A stretch of DNA of 64,000 nucleotides from Charina bottae. Its lineage: Eukaryota > Chordata > Lepidosauria > Squamata > Charinaidae. Positions 48,946 through 59,675 of the stretch are shown here, one piece after another. Within the stretch, counting starts at the first letter, position 1; each line of letters opens with the position of its first letter. Under the pieces are notes generated by a model, which worked only from the letters and a program-made list of their open reading frames with translations, was not told the DNA's origin and did no database searches. The translations under genes and the position numbers were made by a program. Location: NCBI GenBank assembly GCA_023362775.1, contig JALMGJ010000020.1, positions 9,070,501-9,134,500 of the forward strand, written 5' to 3'.

Positions 48946-49180
48946 ACAGGTAAGGATATGTTTAGGAAGTCTTTAAAAACTTTCTTGGCTGTTCTCCCAG
49001 GCCTTGGGGTAGGATGTTTGTGGAGTCCTGTTGGTGATGTTTTTTATTCTTTGCTACAGGGAGTGTGTTGTCTGGATGCACGGGATGCCTTTTTATTGTT
49101 TTCCTCTTACTGTTCTTATTTTTTATGTAAGCTGCCTGGAGTCATTTTGGAATTGGGTGGCCTCTAAATCTCATGAACAA
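48946..49180 (+). mobile_element. L2-like LINE 3' end
   Basis: Contains CTTTAAAAACTTTCTTGGCTG (parallel to TTCCGGAAGGCC...GACCTGG of L2), then GTAAGCTGCCTGGAGTC, TTGGGTGGCCTCTAAATC, the 3' UTR form of an L2-type element, diverged from the young L2 subfamily. Confidence 0.62.
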
Positions 49181-49184
49181 ACAA

Positions 49185-49265
49185 AGTAGGTCCCACATTG
49201 AACAGAGGGTTGGGCTAGATTACCTTTAAGGACCCTCTAAACTCATTGATTCTATGAACTATATG
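49185..49265 (+). mobile_element. CR1 3' tip
   Basis: GAGGGTTGGGCTAGATTACC, TTTAAGGACCCTCTAAACTC and GATTCTATGAA are the standard CR1 3' end with its ATTCTATG-type terminus. It probably belongs to the copy that starts at 46820. Confidence 0.78.
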
Positions 49266-50589
49266 ATCTCATGATTCGAATTTCTCTTTGTCCCTCCTTT
49301 TTGTTGAGCTGGAAAAATACCTAAGCGTGCAGGTTTTTCTTTAAAAATCCAATAAATTCATGTACCTAAGTACATCCAAAATGATGGTTTAAAAAATTAG
49401 AAATATAATCAGAATTGAATTATCTAAGCTGGGCAGATCCATTTAACACAAACTGAAGAGAAAAAAAAGGGGGGGAGATGGCCTTTGACAGAAAGGATAG
49501 ATTTGTAGTACGACGGGGGGGGGGGATGATTTAGCAAATGAAGTTTTCTGCCGTCCTATTTTGTTCTGTTCTTTAATGTATTCCTATTAGATTAACATCT
49601 GCACCACAGAGCTTGAAGTGGAAACTAATAAAGTTATCCACACAATCTCTAGGTGTCTGAGCCACTGACTTTATTTTTCATTTAAAATAATTATAACAAT
49701 GCCACTTGTTTGTTAAAAAGCCTTTTTATATTCACAGATAATTGGTTTATACAACACCAAGCAATGAATTCTAATTTTCACATCTTTGCTGAGAAAAGGG
49801 GCTGGGTGGTTGGTGATGTTGGGGTAGGCAGGACTCAAGCTTTTTAAACTTTGCAACTACTTGATAACAATGTAGCCACTACCCTTTTAAGACGAGAAGT
49901 TAACAGGAACAGCATTTCTGATGTAGATTAACACATAGCCACACAATTACTAAACACCTTTAGTAGTAATGTAATTTGTCAGCTGTGGGGCTATTACCAA
50001 TGGAAATTTATGGCCTGACCTATTCAAAGGAACGTGATGAATATTTTAAGCATAAAGAAGAAAGAGAGAACGCTTCTGCCTTTAATGCTGTCTTTGTCGC
50101 TGGAACAATTGTTTTTGTAGCATCCTTATCTTAATTTATTGAGTTTCCTTAAAATCTCCCACTTAAACTGGGGATTTCATAAACACAACTAAATCATTAC
50201 TACAGATTTGGAATCAGTGCGGTCCACTGCGCATCCCTATGGCTTTAAAGAAGTTTCTTCTGCCAAGCATCATCAGAGACGCGCCAAACACTGCTGCCAA
50301 ATTCTGGCCACAGTGTTCTCCGGGCAATCCTCTGGGGTGGGGTAGAGGAAAGGATCCTGTTCTCTCTTGGCTGCCTGCCAGCTTCAATGCTGCCACCTCT
50401 GATGCAGTCAATTACTTGCCATTCTCAAACCTTCACGCTGATTAAATAAGCTTCATTTACCATGTCCTGTCCCTTGGATGGTGGTAAAGATATGGCTCCA
50501 CTTGACTAATTGAAGAAGCAAGCAAAGAGGCAACACCACTGCAAGGTGTTTTCTGGAAATGGAAGGACTGGAACAACGTTTACAAAGAA
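49266..50589. other. Intronic sequence, possibly conserved
   Basis: AT-rich with no recognised repeat apart from a G-run near 49515-49525. The stretch 49880-50140 has the even, repeat-free composition often seen in conserved non-coding sequence, but I cannot test this. Confidence 0.35.
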
Positions 50590-50741
50590 TCTCTGTCTGT
50601 CTGTCTGTCTATCTCAATTTCTATTACTCCTGAAGGGAGATGGTGCGGTAATAGAAATTGAAAAATAGATTTATTTATTTATTTATTTTTCAATTTCTAT
50701 TACTGCACCATCTCCCCCGAAAGGAGATGGTGCGATAATAG

Positions 50742-50782
<41 letters not shown>

Positions 50783-50786
50783 GAGA

Positions 50787-50838
<52 letters not shown>

Positions 50839-50872
50839 CATACCTACCTACCTACCTACCTACCTACCTACC
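50590..50872. repeat. Compound microsatellite with palindromic L2 tips
   Basis: In order: (CTGT)n at 50593-50610; a hairpin at 50615-50660; (TTTA)n at 50669-50688; a hairpin at 50691-50747; (GA)n at 50746-50779; (TATC)n at 50787-50839; (CTAC)n at 50842-50872. The hairpin sequence GGAGATGGTGCGGTAATAG is a variant of the L2 3' end AGATGGGCGG...ATAA. The hairpins are therefore L2 tips in plus, minus and plus orientation. Confidence 0.8.
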
Positions 50873-51540
50873 ATTCTTCGGTTGGCAACAATGAAACCTA
50901 CTTGGAGATTACTGAAGACCTATGTAGTTGGTGTAGTATCAATTTGGAATCTTGAAAGATTCCATCAACGCTGCCTCCGAAAAATTCTGCAAATTACTTG
51001 GGAAGATAGGCGGACTAATGTTAGCATATTAGAAGAAGCGAAAACCACCAGCATTGAAACAATGATCATCCAACATCAACTTCGCTGGACCGGTCATGTT
51101 GTTCGAATGCCTGACCATCGTCTTCCAAAGCAGCTACTTTACTCCCAACTTAAGAATGGAAAACGGAATATTGGTGGACAGCAAAAGAGATTCAAAGATA
51201 CTCTCAAAGCTAATTTAAAAAAATGTAATATCAGCATTGAGAACTGGGAAGCCCTAACTCATGAGCGTTTCAATTGGAGGTCAGCCTTTATTAATGGCGC
51301 TATGGACTTTGAAGAAGCACGAGTACAGGGCGAAAGGGAGAAAAGAGCTAAAAGGAAGGCACGTCAGGCAAACCCTCATCATGACCGTCTCCCACCCGGA
51401 AACCTATGCCCTCATTGTGGGAGGTTGTGTGGATCCAGAATTGGCCTTTATAGCCACTTACGGATCCACTGTTAAAATTTTACCTTTGGAAGACAATCTT
51501 ACTCGGCTATGAGTGATCGCCAATGATGATGAGTATCAAT
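50873..51540 (+). mobile_element. Non-LTR retrotransposon C-terminus with C2H2 zinc finger, ORF open
   Basis: The frame 50882-51475 (197 codons) is uninterrupted. It has FHQRCLRKIL, then LRWTGHVVRMPDHRLPKQLLY, a phrase typical of the region after the reverse transcriptase in RTE-like or Ingi/Vingi-like LINEs, then FKDTLKANLKKC and a Lys/Arg-rich segment. It ends CPHCGRLCGSRIGLYSHLRIH, a classic C-x2-C-x12-H-x3-H finger. The 3' UTR is only about 60 bp and includes GATGATGA. The reverse transcriptase proper is absent (5' truncation at a microsatellite). This protein is clearly different from the BovB and L2 proteins here. I cannot assign the clade with certainty. Confidence 0.72.
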
Positions 51541-52954
51541 TTATATAAATTTTGATCTACTGTAGATCTGCACTAAAACTACAGTAGAAGAAAGGAGAAA
51601 CACCCAATTCTATTTGTGGCACCATTAGCATTCTCACCCCACCCTAACCCCCAAGTCCCAGAACTGTGAATTGCCCATTCAGTCCTCAGTAAGCAAACAT
51701 TACGCACAGAAAAGTCATGTCATTCCTTTTCTGCTGGAAATAACAGTACGTTCCATAATGTCATTCTGGGGCAAAACAAGCAACCGGGGATCTTCATTAA
51801 AGGAAACCTGCTATGTCACATTTGAAGCTTTTCTACTTTTCTGCTTTTCTGAAAAGTAGTTAGGGAGGCCAAATGAATTAGCATTGTGCAACTGACTACC
51901 AGGCAGAGGCCTTTCAAAAAAAAAATGCTTGAATTCATAGGGCGCTTCTGCAGTAGGATCCTGTGTTCCATAAAGCTGTCATTTCTCCCATAGCACAAGA
52001 AGACAGGAATGCCATTACTCTCTCTGAGCTGGAATGTCACTTTCAAAATTCACACTCCTATACAAATGTTTGTGGTTTAGGGGTACCTAACCTACTCTAA
52101 ACTCAACATCCTGAAGTTGGAATTAATTGCTCATTAATGCACAAAGAGCTGCTTTCTTAGCCCAAAGTAAAGTAGAGAACCTTTTGACACAATATGGAAA
52201 AAATAATGCCGTTCTCAGCCTTCTTTTTCTCCCTTTGACTTTTGCAGGGGGGCAGGAGGGGGGTGTCTGGTTCCATGCCAGATGAATAATAAACTCCTTG
52301 GCCTTGAACATGAGCTAGCATGATTCTACTTTTTGTAACCTTAATTGGATACTAACAAAACTTAGTGTGCTGCAAAAGTATTTGTCAAAATCTGTTGAGA
52401 GGCTGTATTTTCCTGCCGAACTACACCAGTTTAGGACCACAAATGGCTCAAGGAAAGTCAAATAACAAACACATAATTACTTCTTAAGGTGTTGTTTATC
52501 AACATTTAAATCTGATTTGCAAAACAGCAGAAAAAAAGAGTTATGAGACTGGATATAAACAAGATATTATAAAAGGAAATTGTCATGCTGTCTGCATCCA
52601 TCTTACCAGTGAAGAACTGCACAATTACTGTGTTTTATGCAGCTCTTGAAGACCAAAAGATAAGCAACAGGGAGGAAATTAATGCCATGCCAAAGGACAG
52701 GGCTAAGATTATAAAGTAACCAAATCTCTGTATGAGATCTGTTAAGCAATCCATACCAATGTGCAAAGAGATTACTAATTCCAAGTTACATTGTGGGCAT
52801 GTGCACATGTGGAGATTCAGTGCTTCCAGTCAAAGAGAGTATGCATAGAGTGGCTGGGGCTAACCAGAAATATTCCTTCATAAAAATTTGAAATCCAACC
52901 AATCTTCTGATGATCTGAAGGGGGAAAGGAAGCATTCTTTTCTTTTTTTTAAGA
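51541..52954. other. Intronic sequence, nothing recognised
   Basis: AT-rich, no repeat or gene recognised. Confidence 0.4.
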
Positions 52955-53333
52955 CAGCATCTACCCAATCTTGATTGGTCTCAAATGCTAAGCAGGGTCT
53001 GTCCTGGTTAATTGGGGGACCAGGTAATAATTCCAGGGCTGTGATCAGCAGTTTTGGCAGGGAGGTCAATGACAGCAAAATGGTGGGCATGATTGGGCAA
53101 TCAAAGCCCTTCCTCCTTTTTAGCATGCACCACATGCATTGCACACAAATAAAAAGAGGCAGGGTTGCAACTGCCTGGTCACACCCACCATTCTGATGTC
53201 ATTGACACCCCTTTCCCAGGAGGTGACCCTGTCTGTAGAAGTTGAAAAAACATGCCAGAAGGCATCCTTGGCAAACCACTTCCAAGAAACTACATGGATG
53301 CAGTCACCAGGAACTGAGCTGGACTAAAGAGCA
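52955..53333 (+). mobile_element. 5S rRNA-derived SINE with internal insertion
   Basis: The head parallels 5S rRNA: ATGCTAAGCAGGGTCTGTCC corresponds to AAGCTAAGCAGGGTCGGGCC, and TGGTTAATTGGGGGACCAGG corresponds to TGGTTAGTACTTGGATGGGAGACC. These are the 5S internal promoter boxes A to C. The tail has TGGCAAACCACTTCCAAG and GCAGTCACCAGGAACTGAGC, like the 3' part of reptile 5S-SINEs. About 150 bp between head and tail (53057-53216) is an inverted repeat listed separately. Confidence 0.72.
53057..53216. repeat. Inverted repeat inside the 5S-SINE
   Basis: Arms of about 50 bp (53066-53110 and 53161-53207) pair in reverse complement at roughly three quarters of positions; most differences are C/T or G/A. 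Shared words are TCAATGACA and AATGGTGGG. The loop (53111-53160) is AT-rich. It resembles an old foldback MITE inserted in the SINE. Confidence 0.55.
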
Positions 53334-53809
53334 CCTACCAGATTTTAAAATAGATACACTTCCCCATTCAGCCAGGAATAGGCATGTGTAAGTCTAGTTC
53401 AATGGGTAGATCAGCTTCAGTTTATTTTCTTAACTTCATTTACAAAATACAATAAAATAAAATAGAATCTGAGAATAAAGAACTCTTCCCCAATACACCA
53501 AGGTCTCAAGGTATCTTTAATTTCCTGTCAGTTTCTATTTGTTTGCATCTAAATTAACAGGAGGAAATAGAGTACATTTAATAGGAAATTTGGCTTCAAA
53601 GGTGCTTAAATCAAATCCTTAAAAGTATAGCCCTAGGTGTCCCTTAACCATTACAGAGCCATCAGACCACAATATTCAAACTTACAGATATCAGGCTAGT
53701 ATGTGTTTTTACTTGGAAACAAGTCTTAATTTGTTTTAAACGAAGTGTTAGATTTATTTCAAGAGATGGACAAAAAGTAAAGTAAATTAATGATCCTAAA
53801 CAAGATGCT
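53334..53809. other. Intronic sequence, nothing recognised
   Basis: AT-rich. Confidence 0.4.
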
Positions 53810-54960
53810 GGAATGTGTAGTAATATCTCAGCTCCAAGAGTTTTGAATGATGATAGATCCATTTCTATCTGTCATGATTATGGGATAGAGTCTATTTTGG
53901 TTGTCTTGATGGATAATCTACACCAGGACATGAATGAGGGGAATATGTCCCTGTTGTTTCTGAATACATCCTCAGCTTCTTTTTATAGTATTGATCATAG
54001 TATCTTTCTTGTCTTAATAATTAGAAAGTATGGCTGTGAGAGTTGGACCATAAGGAAGGCTGAGCGCCGAAGAATTGATGCTTTCGAACTGTGGTGCTGG
54101 AGAAGACTCTTAAAGAGTCTCTTGGACTGCAAGGAGGTCAAATCAGTCAATCCTAAAGGAAATCAATCCTGACTGCTCATTGGAAGGACAGATACTGAAG
54201 CTGAAGCTCAAATACTTTGGCCACCTAATGTGAAGAGAGGACTCACTGGAAAAGACCCTGATGCTGGGAAAGACTGAAGGCAAAAGGAGAAGGGGACGGC
54301 AGAGGATGAGATGGTTAGATAGCATCACTGATGTAATGAACATGAATTTGAGTAAACTCCGGGAGACAGCGGAGGACAGGAAGGCCTGGCGTGCTACGGT
54401 CCATGGGGTTACGAAGAGTTGGAAACGGCTTAACGACTGAACAACAACAACAAAGAGTACTGTTTGCAGAGCTTCTGGTTGTTTTTGAAGGAGTAGATTT
54501 GAAAGTGCTGCTATGGGTCCTGGTCTGGCATCAACGTCTTAGGTTCCATGTTGTGCTTTTCAACATGTGCATGATACCACTTGGAGAGATAGTCCACAGC
54601 TTGGAGTTCAATGCTAATGATGCTCAACTTTTCTTTTCCACTGAAATCCAAGGACACTCTTCAGGTTCCAAATGAGTTTCTGATCCTCTTAATGACTGGA
54701 TGAAGGCAATTCTTCAGTCTGGATGCCCAGAACTAAATGCATCCATTTCTGTATTCACTTCATCCTGTCATAACATGTGAATTTGGAACATGTTATGCTG
54801 TTTTTGAAAAGTATTTGGAACCTTGTTTCTTGTTTCTTTTAAAAAAAAGCTCACAGGCTCTTGGACTGTCTTCTAATGAAGATCTTCTCTAAAGATATTT
54901 TGATTCAGATAGGCTGCTTTTGGCATTTAAGCAAACTTGCTGTTGAAGTAGATGTTACTC
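53810..54960 (+). mobile_element. Old L2-type LINE split by BovB
   Basis: Left part (53813-54027): LVVLMDNLHQDMNEG and a decayed motif A (SSASFYSIDHSIFL) parallel LVTLMDDLWRERDGG and SAAFDTVDHGILL of the young L2. Right part (54454-54960): VVLFNMCMIPLGEIVHSLEF and NDAQLFFS parallel LLFNIYMKLLGEII and DDTQLYIS. Motif A Asp and the YADD motif are lost. The middle is replaced by a BovB 3' end. Confidence 0.75.
54028..54453 (+). mobile_element. BovB 3' end inserted in L2
   Basis: Starts YGCESWTIRKAERRRIDAFELWCW (in parts; the C-terminal BovB domain). At DNA level the 3' end is GGTTACGAAGAGTTGGAAACG, TTAACGACTGAACAACAACAA. The frame is broken by indels near 54110-54160. A target duplication is not clear. 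Confidence 0.9.
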
Positions 54961-55732
54961 TGATCAATGCTGCTGTTGATTTCTAATTGAATCTTGATGA
55001 TTGTCATTTTAATGATTAAATTAGAACACTATTATTTATTCTCTATGTTATGCCTTAAAGTTTCTTCTATCTCAGTCTGGGGACTCCAAATTATTAGAAT
55101 GGCACTGATAATAGAAAAACTGCTGAATACTGAAATCTCTTCAAGTTTTATAATTAAAATCTCTATATATACAGATCCATATTTACTTTCTAAGGAAATG
55201 GGCTTTTCTTAAATAAGATACACACACACACACACATACACACTTGTGCAACAGTAAATAAATCAATGGGGCATGGAGGAGGAAGAAAAGAAAAAACAAC
55301 TAGATTAGGTTGAAACTAAGGAGCCTACAGTTAGTGGAGATTAACTTGGAACAAGATAATAACTGATTTGATTAATGTCTGCTAGGAACTGTGAAGATTT
55401 CAGGTTCATTTCTCTCCAGGTCACACAAAAAAGCAATGGTTGGTTGACCTAATCAAGATATTATTTTACTCTAGATGTTCAAATTGTTTTTGTGAGGTAA
55501 TGTGATATCCTTTTTACCGTATTTTTTATTTTTATGTATTTTATAAATTGTACATATTGTATTTCAACAATATAATTTATAAGTACACCACATTTTTGAG
55601 TTTGCTGTTGGTGTTAGATGAAAACCAGATTGAATACTGTGTTGGATAGTGAGCCATAATTACAGCAGCTGCTATGTATTAGCAAAAAAGTATAAAATAA
55701 CTATGGCTTAGGTAACAGAAATAACTGAAAAA

Positions 55733-55805
<73 letters not shown>

Positions 55806-56269
55806 CACATATGGAGGTAACCATCTGTATTCCCCTTGTGAATCTCCTATATAGGGAAAGGAAAAACCTTTAACAGCAGGATTTCCTCCTGTCTCTTTGA
55901 GATGTGCCTGGTCATATGCAGGCTCCAATAAGTTTTCAATTTAATCCCAATTATGGAATTCAGTTTCCTACACTCTTATAGCAAACAACTCAGCTGTTGC
56001 CCAATCCCTGTTCCAAGGGTCCCAAGCAGAAGTCAGAAAGTTTTTCTGTTAGGTCGTTGTCTACAGTTCCTATTTTCCAACAAGGTTATTCACTATATGA
56101 GAAGATACGAAGCAATGTTTAAATAAAAGATTGTATGTTAGTAGCTGAATGCAGTATCAGCAATGAAGATTGGGTCACAAGAATGCTCCCTCTGAGTGTG
56201 TTTTCCTAATCACCTTATCCCTAAGTAGAATACAGAAATAATACCTGGGCAGCATACTTTAATGATTCA
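54961..56269. other. Intronic sequence with dinucleotide repeats
   Basis: Contains (AC)n at 55220-55243 and a (TC)n(TG)n block. No gene recognised. Confidence 0.45.
55733..55802. repeat. (TC)n(TG)n compound microsatellite
   Basis: About 21 TC units followed directly by about 14 TG units. The Arg-Glu and Thr-His codon runs in the minus frame over it are artefacts. Confidence 0.95.
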
Positions 56270-56710
56270 GACAAACTAGACCAGGTTTAGAAAAGGACCA
56301 AAAAGATGACCAGGAACTAAGGTTTGAAACTAAGTCTTTCCTTATGAAGAGAGAATGATGGACAATGCAAAGAAGGATGCAATAGTACTCTCTAAGTACC
56401 CAAAAGGATTTCAGACAGATGGGCAGGACCTGATCTGTCTTGTTTCAGAGTGCAGCACCTGGGGTAAGAGAAGTAAGTAATAGGAAGGGAGATTCTGGTT
56501 AAATGTTAGGAACTATTTCCTGACTGTAGGGCTAATCAACAGTGGAATCAATTATCCAGAAAAATTGTGGTCTCTCCTTCACCTGATGTGTTTAAGCAGA
56601 GGCTGGACAGCCATGTGTCACGGATGCTTCCGCTGGGATTCCCGCAGGGATCTAGGGTTGCATTCGAGGGCCTAAATGGTCTTTTCCAACTCTGTGATTC
56701 TAATACAGTC
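56270..56710 (+). mobile_element. CR1-type LINE 3' end
   Basis: GGAACTATTTCCTGACTGTAGG, CAGTGGAATCAATTATCC, TTTAAGCAGAGGCTGGACAGCC, then GGTCTTTTCCAACTCTGTGATTCTA: the conserved CR1 C-terminal coding end and 3' UTR. Frames are broken, and the reverse transcriptase part is absent. Confidence 0.8.
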
Positions 56711-57284
56711 CAAGTCTTGACATGCCTAGACAAAATTGCCAAAATATGTTTCTGTAGATTTTGAGTGAAAAGAAATAATGCAACAAATGATGGCAAATAA
56801 TCTACTACTTTGCCTGTTTGGTCAGGAAAGATACATTTGCTAGTTGTCAGTGGATTAATACATATATTGTTCTGGGTCTTAGTAACAGTGATTTCAGAGA
56901 CAAGGACCCAATGGCATGAAGGCAAAGGAGAAAGTTGAAGGCAAGTATTTCTCTTCATATACTCCTCTCCACACACAGGCACATTATTTCCAAGAAAGCT
57001 AGAAAAACTCTGGATGACAGATATAGATAGGAAGCTCTAAAGGCTGAATTGCTCACAAAAATATGTTTCCATTATTTTACATATGCATTTTTCATTCAAA
57101 ATCCATTGAGAAACATTATTTTGTAATTTTCCCTAGGTTGGCCTTAAAAGTCACTTAAAAACAGTGACATCAAAATGTAGTTTGAATGAACACTACTTTT
57201 TAGTCACAATTCACTCACCCTAATAAGCTACTACGAACAACACATATTCAAACCACTGATAGTTTGCTACTTTGGGGCAAATGC
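56711..57284. other. Intronic sequence, nothing recognised
   Basis: AT-rich. Confidence 0.4.
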
Positions 57285-57291
57285 AGTAGAT

Positions 57292-57523
57292 TTTTTTTAA
57301 TCTGTTCAATCATGTTTGATTCTCAGAGACTGCCTGGACAAGTCCCTGCATTTTTCTTGGCAAAGTTTTTCGGAAGTGGTTTGCCCTTGCCTGATTCCTA
57401 GGGCTGAGAGAGAGTGACCGGCCCAAAGTCACCCAGATGGCTTTGTGCCTGGGGCGGGGCTAGAACTTGCTTTATCCTGATTTCTAGTCTGGTGCCTTAA
57501 CCACGGCACCAAACTGGCTCTCA
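57292..57523 (-). mobile_element. Sauria-type tRNA-derived SINE
   Basis: Reverse complement of the 20119-20350 family: GAGAGCCAGTTTGGTGCCGTGG, GGCAAACCACTTCCGAAAAAC and the BovB-like tail GAATCAAACATGATTGAACAG with poly-A. AGTAGAT at 57285-57291 and 57524-57530 is a possible short target duplication. Confidence 0.87.
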
Positions 57524-57744
57524 AGTAGATATACTTAATTATTAATATTTTGTGACAATTGTACTCATAATTTTTTGTACTTATTTGACTTTTCTTCTTG
57601 AGAGGGAAATTTTAGTTTGGCAAAGAACAAAAGAAGAAAGGAAAGGAAAGGAAATCTCATAATATTGAAGGGTGGTATGTAAATTAGAGTTGATGAAGGC
57701 AATCTACAAAAAGTGCTTTCAAACAACAGGCTCACAGTTGATGG

Positions 57745-57815
57745 ACAGTCTTACCGCTGTAGAGATGGGCGGTGATAAATTTGAATAATTAATTAATTAA
57801 TTAATTAATTAATTG
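57745..57815 (+). mobile_element. L2-type LINE 3' tip with (AATT)n tail
   Basis: TAGAGATGGGCGGTGATAAATTTGAATAA in parts, the L2 3' end, followed by an AATT array (57786-57814) in place of the usual TAAA tail. Confidence 0.75.
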
Positions 57816-58387
57816 GACAGCCTGATCAGGTTCTGACTTAGCCCCATGCAAGGGCCGGTCATCTCAATAAACAAAGCTAGTTTTGTTTAGAAATGGAGTA
57901 GGCATTGGAGGAATTTGTCCTAGAGAAGCAAAGTTGCAGACAGATGAGTGAATCCAAGGCAAGGACAAGTACTGAGCATTTACTTGAGGGGAGGAGAGAT
58001 TGCAAAAATATAGATATTCAACCTAGTAGCAAAGCAGCCCATTAACATCATGTGGGACACAAGGACATTTTATATCTGGATGGACTTGGGCCCCCCAACC
58101 TCAATTTCCCAGGTTCAGCTCCACTTAGCCAAGTACCAAAAAAAGTTCCTTGCCTCGGGAGGAAGTTTTTTCTTGTACAGCTGCTCCTGGGAAGACAGGG
58201 GAACCTTCTAACTTTAGAACCCCCCAACCCGAATTTGGCCAGGGAGGAGAATTACAATGCAACTCTTTAGCAAAGCACTAGAGAAATTCTTGCTTTGCTT
58301 TGGATGGAGGCTGACTGAATGCACTCTCTTCCAAGAAAGAGATAAAGGCTCTTCCTTTCAGGAGGGATTCTTGTTTTGCTCTTTGGT
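57816..58387. other. Intronic sequence, nothing recognised
   Basis: AT-rich; no motif. Confidence 0.4.
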
Positions 58388-58400
58388 ATGAGAAAACTTG

Positions 58401-58476
58401 TTGGTGACGGCCGACAGGAGGCTCTGGCGTGGGCTGGTCCATGAGGTCACGAGGAGTCGGAACGAATAAACAACAA
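58401..58476 (+). mobile_element. BovB 3' tip, 76 bp, perfect 13-bp TSD
   Basis: GACGGCCGACAGGAGGCTC, GGCGTGGGCTGGTCCATGAGG and CACGAGGAGTCGGAACGAAT with AAACAACAA form the last 76 bases of BovB. ATGAGAAAACTTG at 58388-58400 and 58477-58489 is a perfect target duplication. A very short 5'-truncated insertion. Confidence 0.9.
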
Positions 58477-58489
58477 ATGAGAAAACTTG

Positions 58490-59277
58490 CTTTTAAATTA
58501 AAAAAAAACAACCCTGGTCTGATAAAGAGATTGGTGGTACAAGGTACTATCCAATGTTCATCACAAACCTATACAGTGAAGACCAGGGCTCAAGAAACAC
58601 CTAACCATCTGTACAAAAAAAAACCTGGCCAGTAAAGTTGTACTTCTCCTCTTTCCTCCAGTGTGAAAGCCATAGAGTTAATGTTAGCACAAGTGCCTTT
58701 GAATGAGAAATGAAACCATCTGAAGGCTTCTGATATTAATCAGTCTGAGAGCTTTAAAGCTATCTTGGGTGCTTTGATTAAGAACCCTCCCCTCACAGGA
58801 AACATGTAGCTTTGGGAATCAGTAATCTTAGGGTATTACACCTAATAGAACCAGCTTAAAAGGGATTACCCAGAAGGGCCTTTTGTGAAGCTTCAGAGAC
58901 TCAATGGGGCCATACTCAAAAAAGTAATAAAGCCCTTCAAGGTTTGATAAGAAATGAGAATTCTAGGCAGCTCGGAAAGCACCACTGACCTGGTCAAGAT
59001 ATCAACTGTTTTTCACCATCTATCTTGGGAATACGGACACGTTCTTTATAGGATTTCATTAAAAACAACAATCCAAACAAAACTATGTACTAAAATTGGG
59101 TATATTTGGTCAAGTAGATTGACTTACTCAAATACTATTTAAACTGATTTATGCAGAGGACATCCCAGTACACAATATTCCTATGGGCACTGAATTAAAT
59201 CCTGAAAGTACCGTTAATTCTCCCAACAACCTGATTCCAAACTGAATGGATCTGATGTAATTACAAGGATGACTTGA
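58490..59277. other. Intronic sequence, nothing recognised
   Basis: AT-rich, an A8 run near 58500. Confidence 0.4.
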
Positions 59278-59359
59278 TTGTAAACCGCCCAGAGTCTACC
59301 ATGGTAGAGATGGGCGGGGATAAATCCAAGTAATAAAATAAATAATAAATAAATAAATG
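59278..59359 (+). mobile_element. L2-type LINE 3' tip
   Basis: TTGTAAACCGCCCAGAGTC, GTAGAGATGGGCGGGGATAAAT and an AAATAAAT tail: the plus-strand form of the 3' UTR end seen reversed at 12349-12420 and 39113-39200. Confidence 0.8.
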
Positions 59360-59640
59360 TAGGGCAGATCTTTTGTAGCTTAAAGTGAAGAATAACCTCC
59401 TTTGCTCAGAAGCTAACTGGCCTGGCAGTTTCTCAGTCCTCTTTTATTGTAACTCAGGGCAACATGTTATCTTAAAGTACATGGAGCCATTGCCATGTGC
59501 ACACTGCATCATCTCCAACCTCCACGATCCCTCTCAATGTTCAGTGCAACTCTGTACCAAGAGGTTGATTTCTAACAACAAATGCAATACATAAGGTATA
59601 AATTAAAAAAGGAACAAAAGGAGAAAAAAGGAAAAGCATG

Positions 59641-59675
<35 letters not shown>

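Noticed and set aside
50590..50872. CRISPR-like array of repeated hairpins
   Set aside because: The repeats are L2 tips and microsatellites in a vertebrate genome; there are no regular spacers.
52955..53050. A genuine 5S rRNA gene
   Set aside because: Only part of the 5S sequence is present, with many substitutions, and it continues into a SINE-type 3' part.
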